Assembly (NCBI RefSeq): GCF_001905735.1
Contig: NZ_LISW01000009.1
Coordinates: 124,001-188,000 of the forward strand
Source of the DNA: Streptomyces sp. CB01249
GTDB lineage: Bacteria > Actinomycetota > Actinomycetes > Streptomycetales > Streptomycetaceae
DNA length: 64,000 nt
Direction of reading: 5' to 3'
Both the position numbers and the translations under genes were made by a program. Shown here one piece after another: positions 50,747 through 58,845 of this stretch (its first letter is position 1; every line of letters starts with the position of its first letter). The notes below the pieces were generated by a model, which saw only the letters and a list, made by a program, of their open reading frames with translations, made no database searches and was not told where the DNA came from.

Positions 50747-51286
50747 ATGCTGGAGCAGCCGGCCCCCGCCGTCCTGATCGAAGCCTTCGCCAACACGGTC
50801 GACGTGGAGGAGGCGAGCGACGAGATCGCCACCGCCGCCGGGTTGTCCGCCTGGCTCACCGGACGCGGTCTGCTCGACGCCCCCGCAGAGCTCCCGGCGG
50901 ACGTGCACGCCGACTACCTCGCGCTGCGCGCGGGCCTCCGGGAGGAGTTGGGCGCGCACGTGGGCGACACCGCCGACCCCGCGCTGCTCGCCGCCGCCGA
51001 GCGTGTGCTTGCCGCGCACCCGGTGCTGGTCACCGCCCGGGGGACGCTCGCCGCAGCCCCGGGTCTGCCCCCGGAGCGCCGGCCCGTGGCCGCCCTGGCG
51101 ATCGCCTGGAACGAGCTGGTCACCACCGGCGACGCGGCCCGGCTCAAGCGCTGCGCGGAACACACCTGTGCCTGGGCCTTCTGGGACGTCTCGAAGAACC
51201 GCAGCCGCCGCTGGTGCTCGATGAAGGTGTGCGGCAACCGCAACAAGTCCCGTGCCTACGCCACCCGTAAGCGGGAAGCCGTCTGA
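50747..51286 (+). CDS. CGNR zinc-finger (ABATE-domain) regulator
   Basis: Protein of 179 residues: an N-terminal ABATE-like stress-response region followed by a C-terminal CGNR zinc finger near residues 130-170 (CAEHTCAWAFWDVSKNRSRRWCS then MKVCGNRNKSRAYATRKR). The four Cys would bind zinc, and the basic helix would bind DNA. ATG 50747 is preferred over GTG 50738 because GAAAGGAG precedes it at eight bases. It probably regulates the divergent MFS gene. Confidence 0.88.
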   Translation: MLEQPAPAVLIEAFANTVDVEEASDEIATAAGLSAWLTGRGLLDAPAELPADVHADYLALRAGLREELGAHVGDTADPALLAAAERVLAAHPVLVTARGTLAAAPGLPPERRPVAALAIAWNELVTTGDAARLKRCAEHTCAWAFWDVSKNRSRRWCSMKVCGNRNKSRAYATRKREAV

Positions 51287-51307
51287 CGGGGCGTCCCACA
51301 GGGCTCA

Positions 51308-51349
51308 TCAGGAATCGAGAAGCGGGGGCCGCCGGGGCGTCCCTAGCCT
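51308..51349 (+). promoter_or_regulatory. araC promoter: TCAGGAATC repeat plus leaderless -10
   Basis: TCAGGAATCGAGAAGC at 51308-51323 and a -10-like TAGCCT at 51344-51349, only seven bases before the araC ATG, predict a leaderless transcript. The element recurs with 15 of 16 identities and the same spacing before the VOC gene. Confidence 0.65.
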
Positions 51350-51356
51350 GCTGGAC

Positions 51357-51845
51357 ATGGACATCTCACCCGTACAACACACCCCGGGGAAGCGCCCGGC
51401 CGACGTGGCGCGACTGCGCCGCGTCCGCGATCTGATCGACCGGACCTACGCAGCGCCGCTCGACGTGGTGGCGCTCGCGCGCGGGGCGGGCATGCCCCCC
51501 GGCTGCCTCAGCCGACGGTTCCGGACCGTCTACGGGCAGTCCCCGTACGCCTATCTGACGGCCCGTCGCGTGGACCGCGCGACGCTGCTGCTACGGGGTG
51601 AGCTCGGCGTCGACGCCGTGCGCGCCGCGGTCGGCTGCGCGACGCCGGGGATATTCACCGCCCGCTTCACCGAGCTGACCGGCCTGACGCCGGAGCGCTT
51701 CCGCCGCCTGGCGGAGAGCGGGGCGGACAGCGCGGGCGCGGCGGTTTCACCGGGCGTCGAGGGGCTGCCGGCGTGCCTGGCACAGCGGGTCGCGAGAGCG
51801 GTCAGGAATCAAGAAGCCCCGGCACCGGCCCGGAACCTAACGTGA
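51357..51845 (+). CDS. AraC-type helix-turn-helix regulator
   Basis: Short AraC-family regulator of 162 residues consisting essentially of the two-HTH domain: first HTH LDVVALARGAGMPPGCLSRRFRTVYGQSPYAYL (residues about 36-68), second HTH LGVDAVRAAVGCATPGIFTARFTELTGLTPERFR (about 83-117). There is no effector domain. The first start is leaderless. It is followed by VOC and DUF1801 genes and very likely regulates both promoters that carry the TCAGGAATC element, including its own. Confidence 0.85.
   Translation: MDISPVQHTPGKRPADVARLRRVRDLIDRTYAAPLDVVALARGAGMPPGCLSRRFRTVYGQSPYAYLTARRVDRATLLLRGELGVDAVRAAVGCATPGIFTARFTELTGLTPERFRRLAESGADSAGAAVSPGVEGLPACLAQRVARAVRNQEAPAPARNLT
51802..51843 (+). promoter_or_regulatory. 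VOC-gene promoter: second TCAGGAATC repeat
   Basis: TCAGGAATCAAGAAGC at 51802-51817 with -10-like TAACGT at 51838-51843, seven bases before the VOC ATG. Repeat-to-ATG distance is 49 bases, identical to the araC promoter. The whole element lies within the last codons of araC. Confidence 0.65.
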
Positions 51846-51850
51846 AGTTC

Positions 51851-52504
51851 ATGGACACCACCACTGACACCAAGCCCACCACCTCCCTCTCCTCCGTCAC
51901 CCTTGAGGTGGCCGACGTCGAGGAGGCCCGCCGCTTCTACACCGCCTTCGGAGTGGACACGCACATCCGGCTGAGGGCCCGCGCGGCCCAGGACACCGGG
52001 TTCCGCGGCTTCACCCTGGCGCTCACCGTGTCCGGACCGGCCACCGTCGACGGCTTCGTGGCCGCCGCGGTCGACGCCGGGGCCACCGTGCTGAAGCCGG
52101 CCGCCAAGTCGCTGTGGGGGTACGGCGGCGTCGTACAGGCCCCGGACGGGACGATCTGGAAGATCGCGACCTCGGCCAAGAAGGACACCGGCCCCGCCAC
52201 CCGCGAGATCGACGAGTTCGTCCTGCTGCTCGGCGTGCAGGACGTGAAGGCCACCAAGCAGTTCTACGTGGACCGGGGGCTGGCCGTGGGCAAGAGCTTC
52301 GGCGGGAAGTACGCCGAGTTCCTGCCCGGCGAGTCCTCCGCCGTCAAGCTGGCGCTGTACAAGCGGCGCGCCCTCGCCAAGGACCTCGGCGTCCCGGACG
52401 ACACGGCGGGCGAACACCGGATCGTCCTCGGTGGCACCGCCGACGCCTTCACCGACCCGGACGGCTTCGCCTGGGAGCCCGCCGCCTCCGCCGACCACGC
52501 CTGA
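51851..52504 (+). CDS. VOC (glyoxalase/bleomycin-resistance fold) protein
   Basis: Protein of 217 residues with two vicinal-oxygen-chelate modules: SSVTLEVADVEEARRFYTAFG (from residue 15) to about 105, and LLLGVQDVKATKQFYVDRGL (from about 125) to the end (DPDGFAWEPA). Metal ligands are not certain. It is expressed from its own leaderless promoter inside the end of araC and followed by a DUF1801 gene. The substrate is unknown. Confidence 0.85.
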   Translation: MDTTTDTKPTTSLSSVTLEVADVEEARRFYTAFGVDTHIRLRARAAQDTGFRGFTLALTVSGPATVDGFVAAAVDAGATVLKPAAKSLWGYGGVVQAPDGTIWKIATSAKKDTGPATREIDEFVLLLGVQDVKATKQFYVDRGLAVGKSFGGKYAEFLPGESSAVKLALYKRRALAKDLGVPDDTAGEHRIVLGGTADAFTDPDGFAWEPAASADHA

Positions 52505-52556
52505 CCCGCACGCCCACTCCTCCCTCGTCCTTCCCGTACGAAAGGAACCCCCTGCC

Positions 52557-53018
52557 ATGCCGACGTCGAAGTCCTCCGAGAACTACAGCGGATTCACCGC
52601 CGAGGAGCGGGCCGCGATGAAGGAGCACGCGCGCGAGGAGAAGAAGGCGGCCTCCCGGCGCGGTGCGTCCCGGGCCGAGAAGGAAGCGGCGGCGGAGCAG
52701 GACGTCCTCGCGAAGATCGCCGAGATGCGGGACGCGGACCGTGTCCTCGCCGAGCGCATCCACAAGATCGTCAAAGAGGCCGCTCCGGCACTCGCGCCGA
52801 AGCTCTGGTACGGCATGCCCGCGTACGCCAGGGACGGCAAGGTCGTCTGCCATTTCCAGAGCGCGGAGAAGTTCAAGTCGAGGTACGCGACGCTCGGCTT
52901 CAGCGACCAGGCAGCGCTGGACGACGGCGTGATGTGGCCGGCCGCGTACGCCCTGACCGAGCTGACCGCCGCCGCCGAGGAACAGATCACGTCGCTCGTC
53001 CGGAAGGCGGCGGGCTGA
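52557..53018 (+). CDS. DUF1801 domain protein
   Basis: Protein of 153 residues. A long charged N-terminal helix (residues about 15-60, rich in Lys/Glu/Ala) precedes a DUF1801/YdhG-like domain with APKLWYGMPAYARDGKVVCHF. The function of this domain is unknown. ATG 52557 is preceded by GAAAGGA. It follows the VOC gene by 52 bases, probably on the same transcript, and a strong hairpin ends the unit. Confidence 0.82.
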   Translation: MPTSKSSENYSGFTAEERAAMKEHAREEKKAASRRGASRAEKEAAAEQDVLAKIAEMRDADRVLAERIHKIVKEAAPALAPKLWYGMPAYARDGKVVCHFQSAEKFKSRYATLGFSDQAALDDGVMWPAAYALTELTAAAEEQITSLVRKAAG

Positions 53019-53033
53019 GGCCCCGCACTCCCC

Positions 53034-53063
53034 CGCGGTCAGCCCCAGTCGGGGTTGACCGCG
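53034..53063 (+). terminator. Hairpin terminator after DUF1801 gene
   Basis: 13-bp stem CGCGGTCAGCCCC / GGGGTTGACCGCG with one G-U pair and an AGTC loop, 16 bases after the DUF1801 stop. Confidence 0.75.
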
Positions 53064-53079
53064 ATGTGAGACTTGCGCC

Positions 53080-53334
53080 ATGGACATGGGGCGTGAGTCA
53101 CGGTGGGAGAAGGACGCGATGACGGTGGAGATCGTCTTCGCCCTGGTGTCGGCCGCCCTGCTGGGGGCGGCCGTCTTCGCGGTGTCCTTCGGCGCCGTCC
53201 TGGTCTTCGACGTCACCGGCCCGGCACGTGACCGCACCCTGACCGGCGGTGCGCTGCTCGGAGCGGCGGCCGGGGTGTGGCGCGTGGTCCGGGTACTGCG
53301 CCGCTTCGACGCGGAGCGCCGTAAGGGTCACTGA
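53080..53334 (+). CDS. Small membrane protein, DUF6332-like
   Basis: Protein of 84 residues with two predicted membrane segments (VEIVFALVSAALLGAAVFAV and a shorter second one near GGALLGAAAGVWRVV) and a basic tail. It resembles a Streptomyces small membrane-protein family I recall as DUF6332. The start may be ATG 53080 or 53086. Function unknown. Confidence 0.65.
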   Translation: MDMGRESRWEKDAMTVEIVFALVSAALLGAAVFAVSFGAVLVFDVTGPARDRTLTGGALLGAAAGVWRVVRVLRRFDAERRKGH

Positions 53335-53345
53335 GCCGTCGAGGC

Positions 53346-54050
53346 CTACGCTCCGGCCTGCAGGCGCAGCCCGGCCAGGGTCAGGTCCAGCGCGGAGCGG
53401 AACTGGTCCACGTCGTCGTGGCCGTCGAACTCGTCGATGATCTCGTGGACGAACGGGTAGTCCGCCGGGTCCAGCTCACGCCAGGCACTGGCGAAGCGGC
53501 CGAGGTACTCGTCGCGGTCCACGGCACCGTCAAGGATCTCCTGCGGCGGCTCCTGGCCCATGTCGACGGCGGACCCGACGACGACTCCAACCACCGCGGA
53601 CACCGCGTGGAACCGCTGGCGCGCGTTGAGCTTCAGGCGCAGCGTCTGCTGGCCGAGCTTCTCGTACAGGCGCAGCGAATTGCTCTGGAGGTTGGTGTTG
53701 CGCATGAAGTACGCGCCGAGCCAGGGCCGGTCCACGATCGCGTCGAACAGCGTCACGGCCATCGCGCGGAGGTTGTCAATGGGGTCGTCGCCCTGCGGAA
53801 GCTTCTCGACGTCGGCGAGCACCGTGCCCACCACGTGATCAGTGGCAAGGTCCAGCAGTTCGTCCTTGCTCCCCACATACCAGTAGATGCTCGCGACGCC
53901 GCCGCCCAGGCGCTGCGCGAGCGCGCGGAACGTCAGCGCGGGCGCACCGGCCTCGTCCAGCAGGGCCACCGCCTCGGTGAGCACGGACTCCATCGAGTGC
54001 GAAGCCCGGCGGCGCCCTCCGTCCGACCGGCGCCGCTGCGGCTGTGCCAT
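53346..54050 (-). CDS. TetR/AcrR family regulator
   Basis: TetR-family repressor of 234 residues. HTH near residues 40-60: LTFRALAQRLGGGVASIYWYVGSK. The C-terminal domain resembles the TetR_C type that binds small molecules. ATG 54050 has GAGGGAG upstream. It is divergent from an MFS exporter with GAACnnnGTTC operators in between, so it probably represses that exporter and itself. Confidence 0.87.
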   Translation of the reverse strand: MAQPQRRRSDGGRRRASHSMESVLTEAVALLDEAGAPALTFRALAQRLGGGVASIYWYVGSKDELLDLATDHVVGTVLADVEKLPQGDDPIDNLRAMAVTLFDAIVDRPWLGAYFMRNTNLQSNSLRLYEKLGQQTLRLKLNARQRFHAVSAVVGVVVGSAVDMGQEPPQEILDGAVDRDEYLGRFASAWRELDPADYPFVHEIIDEFDGHDDVDQFRSALDLTLAGLRLQAGA

Positions 54051-54078
54051 GGCTTCTCCCTCTCGCTTTTTGCATCGC

Positions 54079-54095
54079 ATCGAACGTTGTTCTAT
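54079..54095. promoter_or_regulatory. TetR operator, near-palindrome
   Basis: ATCGAACGTTGTTCTAT, with core GAAC-N3-GTTC. It matches a second element at 54122-54138 in the divergent region between the tetR and MFS genes. Confidence 0.65.
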
Positions 54096-54121
54096 CGTAG
54101 CTCATCGTACGGCGTTCGATA

Positions 54122-54138
54122 GCCGAACGATGTTCGAT
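54122..54138. promoter_or_regulatory. TetR operator, second copy
   Basis: GCCGAACGATGTTCGAT, the same GAAC-N3-GTTC core as 54079-54095, shifted by 43 bases (four helical turns) and next to the MFS ribosome site, where it could block the exporter promoter or transcription start. Confidence 0.65.
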
Positions 54139-54153
54139 CGAAAGGACCGCGCC

Positions 54154-55623
54154 ATGACTACCGCCCCACCCGTGAACGGGTCCCGTTCCTATCCCTCGCT
54201 GCGCGCGGCGTGGATACCCCTGGCCGCCCTGTGCCTGGCCTTCTTCGTCGAGATGGTCGACAACACCCTGCTGTCGATCGCCCTGCCCACGATCGGCCGC
54301 GACCTGGGCAGCGGCACAACCGCGTTGCAGTGGGTCACCGGTGCGTACTCGCTGACGTTCGGCGGCCTTCTGCTGACCGCCGGATCGATGGCGGACCGGC
54401 TCGGCCGCCGCCGGGTGCTGCTCATCGGGCTCACCGTGTTCGGTGCGCTCAGCCTGTGCGTCGCGCTCGTCTCCACCGCGGGCGAGCTGATCGCCCTGCG
54501 CGCCGCGCTCGGCGTGGCCGCCGCCGCGATGGCCCCGATCACGAACTCGCTGGTATTCCGCCTGTTCGACGACAAGGCGCTGCGGATGCGCGCGATGACC
54601 GTCATGATCATCGTGGGCATGTCCGGCTTCGTCCTGGGCCCGCTGCTCGGCGGTACGGCGCTGGCGCACGTCCGGTGGGAGTGGCTGCTGCTCGTCAACG
54701 CCCCGATCGCGCTGATCGCGTGCATCGGCGTCCGGCTCGGCGTCCCGGCCGACCGCCCCGAGGACCTGACCAAGGACAAGCTGGACGTGCCGGGCGCGCT
54801 GCTGAGCGTCGCCGCCATCGGGCTCGCCTGCTACTCGCTGACCAGCGGCGTCGAGCACGGCTGGCTCTCCGGGATCACCCTGGCGTCCGTCGTGGGCGCG
54901 GTCGCGGCCGCGGTCGCCTTCGTGCGGCACGAGCGGCGCACGAAGGCTCCCATGCTGGATCTGCGGGTCTTCTCGAACGGCACGGTGCGGGGGGCCGCGC
55001 TCGCGCAGATCGGGACGTCCATCGCGATGGCCAGTGTGATGTTCGGGCTGATCCTGCACTTCCAGTACGCGTACGGGTGGAGCCCGGTCCGGGCCGGCCT
55101 GGCCAACCTGCCCATCATCGTGACGATGCTCATGGCCACCCCGCTGTCCGAGTGGCTCGCCCGCCGGTTCGGCCACCGCATCGCCTGCCTGGTGGGCGCG
55201 GCCTGCCTGGCGGGGTCGCTGGCCGGTCTCGCCTGGGGCGTCGAGCACGGGTACGCCGTCATCGCGGTGTGCATGGTGCTCATGACCGTGGGGCTGCGCA
55301 CCGTGATGACGATCTGCGCGGTGGCCCTGGTGGACGCGATGCCGAGCAACCGCACGTCGATCGCCGCCGCCCTGAACGACACCGCCCAGGAGGTCGGCTC
55401 CAGCGTCGGCACCGCGGTGGTCGGCACGCTGATCGCCGCACTGGTCACCACGTCGCTCCCGGCCGGGGTCTGGAGCAGCGACCTCGTCGCCTCCTTCTTC
55501 CACGGCGAACGGATCACCTACGCACTGCTCGCCGTCGTCGTCGGGCTGATCGCGGCCGGCGGCGCGCTGAGCCTCACCGACTCGCACAGCGTCGAGGAAC
55601 ACCCCGTCGAGGAACCCGCCTGA
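54154..55623 (+). CDS. MFS exporter, DHA2 type
   Basis: Exporter of 489 residues with about 14 helices. Helix 1 FFVEMVDNTLLSIALPTIGRDLG, A-loop SMADRLGRRRVLLIG, motif C region MSGFVLGPLLGGTALAHVRWEWLLLVNAP. ATG 54154 follows aaagga. It is paired with a divergent TetR repressor. The substrate is unknown. Confidence 0.9.
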   Translation: MTTAPPVNGSRSYPSLRAAWIPLAALCLAFFVEMVDNTLLSIALPTIGRDLGSGTTALQWVTGAYSLTFGGLLLTAGSMADRLGRRRVLLIGLTVFGALSLCVALVSTAGELIALRAALGVAAAAMAPITNSLVFRLFDDKALRMRAMTVMIIVGMSGFVLGPLLGGTALAHVRWEWLLLVNAPIALIACIGVRLGVPADRPEDLTKDKLDVPGALLSVAAIGLACYSLTSGVEHGWLSGITLASVVGAVAAAVAFVRHERRTKAPMLDLRVFSNGTVRGAALAQIGTSIAMASVMFGLILHFQYAYGWSPVRAGLANLPIIVTMLMATPLSEWLARRFGHRIACLVGAACLAGSLAGLAWGVEHGYAVIAVCMVLMTVGLRTVMTICAVALVDAMPSNRTSIAAALNDTAQEVGSSVGTAVVGTLIAALVTTSLPAGVWSSDLVASFFHGERITYALLAVVVGLIAAGGALSLTDSHSVEEHPVEEPA

Positions 55624-55672
55624 GGTACGCCCCGGCAGCGGAGCCCGTCGGTCCCGGGCTCAGTTGCCGGGG

Positions 55673-55706
55673 GGAGCGCCCGGTCGCACACGCGGCCGGG
55701 CGCTCC
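55673..55706. terminator. Hairpin terminator between converging genes
   Basis: Perfect 11-bp stem GGAGCGCCCGG / CCGGGCGCTCC with a 12-base loop, between the MFS exporter and the converging YciI-like gene. Followed on the plus strand by TTCCTTC. Confidence 0.65.
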
Positions 55707-55711
55707 TTCCT

Positions 55712-56263
55712 TCACCGGCGTCCGCCGAACTCCCACTCGTGGACCTCGATGCCGGCGTACCGGTCCGCTGTGAGGACGGCGCGTGCCTCGTCAGGGCTCG
55801 CGGCCCTGAGCAGGCAGGCCGTACCGAGCCAGGTCCCGCCGTCGTCGGACAGCAGCGGCCCGTACGCGATCAGGTCGTCCTGGGCGGCTGTCGGCAGGCC
55901 CGGGTCGGCCGCGGGGCCTTCGCCGAGGCCGATCACCAGGTAGCGGTTGCCGCCCTCCGAACCCCCGGGAAAGTCCCACATGGTGCGGCCCAGCACGTTG
56001 CGCCAACGACGTATCAGAACGTCCCGATAGGCACCTGCCTGGTAGTTGGGCTCATCGAAGGCGAACGCCCGGGCGGTGGCCGCATCCGGGAGGTCCACGA
56101 TGTGCACGCTTCCGGTGGGTGTCTCACCGTCAGCGGCGAAGGTCGGGCCCCGGGCGATCAGCTCCTTCGCGTACCGGTCCATGTAGGACCAGTGATCCTC
56201 CAGCAGCTCTTCGCGCAGGGCGAGGGAGCCCGGCCGGTCTCGGTGGTAGCAGAAGTACTCCAT
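55712..56263 (-). CDS. YciI-like protein, apparently two modules
   Basis: Protein of 183 residues. Each half resembles a YciI/dimeric alpha-beta-barrel module: EYFCYHRDRPGSLALREELLEDHWSYMDRYAKELIARGPTF (residues 2-42) with VHIVDLPDAATARAFAFDEP, and YLVIGLGEGP ... AYGPLLSDDGGTWLGTACLL in the second half. The ATG at 56263 is used; an in-frame GTG lies six bases upstream. Function unknown. Confidence 0.78.
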   Translation of the reverse strand: MEYFCYHRDRPGSLALREELLEDHWSYMDRYAKELIARGPTFAADGETPTGSVHIVDLPDAATARAFAFDEPNYQAGAYRDVLIRRWRNVLGRTMWDFPGGSEGGNRYLVIGLGEGPAADPGLPTAAQDDLIAYGPLLSDDGGTWLGTACLLRAASPDEARAVLTADRYAGIEVHEWEFGGRR

Positions 56264-56457
56264 GACCACGGACCCTTCCGTGTCGACGGCTCCCGCTCAA
56301 CCGGTTTCGGGCCGTCGGTGCGCGGCGCCGACGGTCCCAGGAGGACCGGCAGTACTACCGAGGTCTGACGGCCGGGTTGGCTCCCCGGTATGACGCCGTC
56401 GGTGCGGCCGTGCCCCTACTGTCCGGTCATCGCACCGAAACCGAGAAGGGGCTCCCC

Positions 56458-56928
56458 ATGACGCTCGCGCCCGACGCCCTCCCCGCGCACCGCCGTCCAC
56501 TGCCGCGGCGCGCCGCTCTGCTCCTGGTCCATGCGCTGCTGGCCCTGCCCGCCACCGGCCTCGCGCTGGTGATGGCCCTGACCGGCAACGCGTCCGCCGC
56601 CGGACGGCTTCAGCACCGTCTCGCATCCCTCGGCGGGCCGACCGCGTTGCCGACGACCACGCCGGACCGCTTCCGCACCGTCGTTGGCCGGGCCCTCCGA
56701 GGCCTCCCGGCGAACGCCCTCGCCTTCGCCCTGGCCGCCCCCTCCGTTGTCCTCCTCCTCACCCGCGGCCTGCTGTACCCGCTGGCCACGGCGGGCGAGG
56801 ACACCTCCCACGCCTGGGGCGGCCCCACCCCGGCAGGCGCCTGGGCAGCCCACTTCGCCATCGCCCTGGCCATGGTCACGGTGGTGGCGGTACTCCTCAC
56901 CGCCACCCGCCGCCCGCACCGGTGGTAG
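56458..56928 (+). CDS. Hypothetical membrane protein
   Basis: Protein of 156 residues with three or four predicted membrane segments (AALLLVHALLALPATGLALVMAL, ALAFALAAPSVVLLLTRGLLY, FAIALAMVTVVAVLLTA). ATG 56458 has GAGAAGGGG before it. I recognise no family. Upstream and downstream genes give no clear context. Confidence 0.6.
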   Translation: MTLAPDALPAHRRPLPRRAALLLVHALLALPATGLALVMALTGNASAAGRLQHRLASLGGPTALPTTTPDRFRTVVGRALRGLPANALAFALAAPSVVLLLTRGLLYPLATAGEDTSHAWGGPTPAGAWAAHFAIALAMVTVVAVLLTATRRPHRW

Positions 56929-56957
56929 CCGACGAGAACCGCTCTCGTCCGTCGGTC

Positions 56958-57494
56958 TCAGCCGGTCGCGCCGTCGACCAGCCCGGACAGCGCGTCGGCG
57001 GACTCCGGGGTCAGGCGGTAGAAGCCCTGAAGGCTGATCGAGTTTTCGAGGCGGCCGTCCACCACGTACTTCAGGACGCGCGTCCTGCCTCGACGGTTCT
57101 GCCAGGTCAGCTGCGGCAGCAGGTCGCCGGGGACCGGCACGTCGAAGCGCACGGGGGTCGCCGCCACATGCACCGCCTCGGCGCCGCAGCCGTCGGCGCC
57201 GAGCATCGACCAGTCGTCGTGGCCCGGATGGGCCGGGTCCTCCCATGTGACGGGAGCCGCGCCGCAGCAGTCACCCCGCTCCCTGTCGACCACGCGCAGC
57301 CGGCTCACCACGTAGACCTGGCGCTGGTTGACGTGCACCGCGTACACCGTGTCCCCGGCGCTCGCGCCCGCCCACCCGGGCAGGGACGAGTGCACACCGC
57401 TGAAGGCGACCGGCGGCCGCTCGCCCACCCGCCCCGCCTTGCGCAGGGCCCGGCACACGTCATGGGTCCACAGGACCGTGAAGGCATCAGACAT
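56958..57494 (-). CDS. Hypothetical soluble protein
   Basis: Protein of 178 residues with no signal peptide or membrane segment. Beta-rich central part (DTVYAVHVNQRQVYVVSRLRVV) and a Cys pair (RGDCCGAAPVTW). ATG 57494 begins MSDAFTVLW; an in-frame upstream start is unsupported. A PUA/ASCH-like fold is conceivable from the strand pattern but not established. No operon partner. Confidence 0.55.
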   Translation of the reverse strand: MSDAFTVLWTHDVCRALRKAGRVGERPPVAFSGVHSSLPGWAGASAGDTVYAVHVNQRQVYVVSRLRVVDRERGDCCGAAPVTWEDPAHPGHDDWSMLGADGCGAEAVHVAATPVRFDVPVPGDLLPQLTWQNRRGRTRVLKYVVDGRLENSISLQGFYRLTPESADALSGLVDGATG

Positions 57495-57554
57495 GGCGTG
57501 ATCGTACGGACGGGGACTGACATAGACGGCCACGGTCGTGCCAGGGTGGGCGGC

Positions 57555-58133
57555 ATGGACTGGCAGGCCGAGAGCCCGGAACTCTGGACGTTCCTCGGGT
57601 CACTGCACGACGGAGAGATACTCACCGGCACCGTGGCGGCGATCGAGAGGTTCGGGGTCTTCGTGGCACTGGACGAGGGCCCGGGACATCCCATATTCCC
57701 GGGCGTCGGGTTCCTCACCATGCCCGAACTGTCGTGGCGGCACTTCACGGATCCGGAGCAGGTCGTGCGGATCGGGCAACGCGTCACGTGCGAGTTCATC
57801 GGCTTCGACACCTACAACGCGGAGGCCCGGCTGTCCTTGCGCGCCCTGCAGCCCGATCCGCTCAGAGCTTTCGCCTGCCGCACAGAAGCGGGCCATGTAC
57901 TGCGCGGAACCGTGAACGCGGTGTGTCCCATCGGCGTATTCGTCGATGTCGGAGACGGGATCGTCGGCCTGGTGCCCTTCAGGGAGTATCCCGGTGCTGC
58001 GAAGAATTCCGGGTTCCCCTCGGCCGACCGGTCGGCCGACTTCGAGGTCGGTGCGGGCATCACCATCGTCGTCCTGGACATCGACCTGCCGCGGAGACGT
58101 CTGCTGTTCACCCAGGCGGACGGCGGCCGGTAG
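57555..58133 (+). CDS. S1 RNA-binding domain protein (two S1 modules)
   Basis: Protein of 192 residues with two S1/OB-fold modules: residues about 18-95 (GEILTGTVAAIERFGVFVAL ... VTCEFIGFDTYNAEARLSLRAL) and 110-188 (GHVLRGTVNAVCPIGVFVDVG ... ITIVVLDIDLPRRRLLFT). Both show the G-x-V-x(6)-G-x-F-V pattern of S1 domains. It probably binds RNA. ATG 57555 is preferred; a longer upstream frame is not supported. Confidence 0.82.
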   Translation: MDWQAESPELWTFLGSLHDGEILTGTVAAIERFGVFVALDEGPGHPIFPGVGFLTMPELSWRHFTDPEQVVRIGQRVTCEFIGFDTYNAEARLSLRALQPDPLRAFACRTEAGHVLRGTVNAVCPIGVFVDVGDGIVGLVPFREYPGAAKNSGFPSADRSADFEVGAGITIVVLDIDLPRRRLLFTQADGGR

Positions 58134-58245
58134 GCGTGTGGCCCGGTCAGGGCGCCGGACCCCGCCGGTGCTGGGTCGGCGATGAGTTTGCGGGGTGGTA
58201 GCGGTCCTTACTGAGACAAGCCACCGATCGTGAAGGGACAGTCCG

Positions 58246-58845
58246 ATGACCAGCCTCATGGTGGACTTCATCATTTCGCTCGACGGCTACGCGTCCGCAG
58301 AGGGCTGGCCCGGGTTCTGGGGCATGGAGGGACCCGAATACCTCGCCTGGATCGACAGCGAGAGCGAGAAGCAACATGTCAGTTTGATGGGAGCCACGAC
58401 CTACCGGCTCATGTCGGGGTTCGCCGCCCAGATGCCCGATGACCCCGGGTTCGCCGAGCTGAACCGCATGCCCAAGGTCGTGTTCTCGTCCACTCTGGAA
58501 CCGCCTCTCTTCTGGGAGAACGCCGAGCTTGTCAGGGGCGACGCCGTCGAGGCCGTGAGGGAGATGAAGCGGACGGAGACGCGTCCGCTGCGTACCCTCG
58601 GCAGCCTGAGCCTGTGCCGGGCGCTGCTCGTGGCCGGGCTCGTGGACCGCTTCCGCGTCGTCGTCTTCCCGGTCATCACCGGCGCCACCGGGCAGGAGAG
58701 GATCTTCGACGCATACCCCGATGTCCGCCTCGATCTGGTCGAGAGCCGCACTTTCGACGGCCGGCTCCAACTGCTGGAGTACGCACCCACCGTTCTCGAC
58801 GGGCCGCCCGGCGAAGACGGTGGAGGTCCGGATCAGGCGTCCTGA
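58246..58845 (+). CDS. Dihydrofolate-reductase/RibD C-terminal-like protein
   Basis: Protein of 199 residues of the RibD_C/DHFR-like reductase family: MVDFIISLDGYASAEG at the N-terminus, VSLMGATTYRLMSGF (nucleotide-region Gly) near residue 46, and FRVVVFPVITGATGQERIF near residue 137. Many Streptomyces paralogues of unknown substrate exist. Its 3' end overlaps the converging peptidase gene by 13 bases. Confidence 0.85.
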   Translation: MTSLMVDFIISLDGYASAEGWPGFWGMEGPEYLAWIDSESEKQHVSLMGATTYRLMSGFAAQMPDDPGFAELNRMPKVVFSSTLEPPLFWENAELVRGDAVEAVREMKRTETRPLRTLGSLSLCRALLVAGLVDRFRVVVFPVITGATGQERIFDAYPDVRLDLVESRTFDGRLQLLEYAPTVLDGPPGEDGGGPDQAS

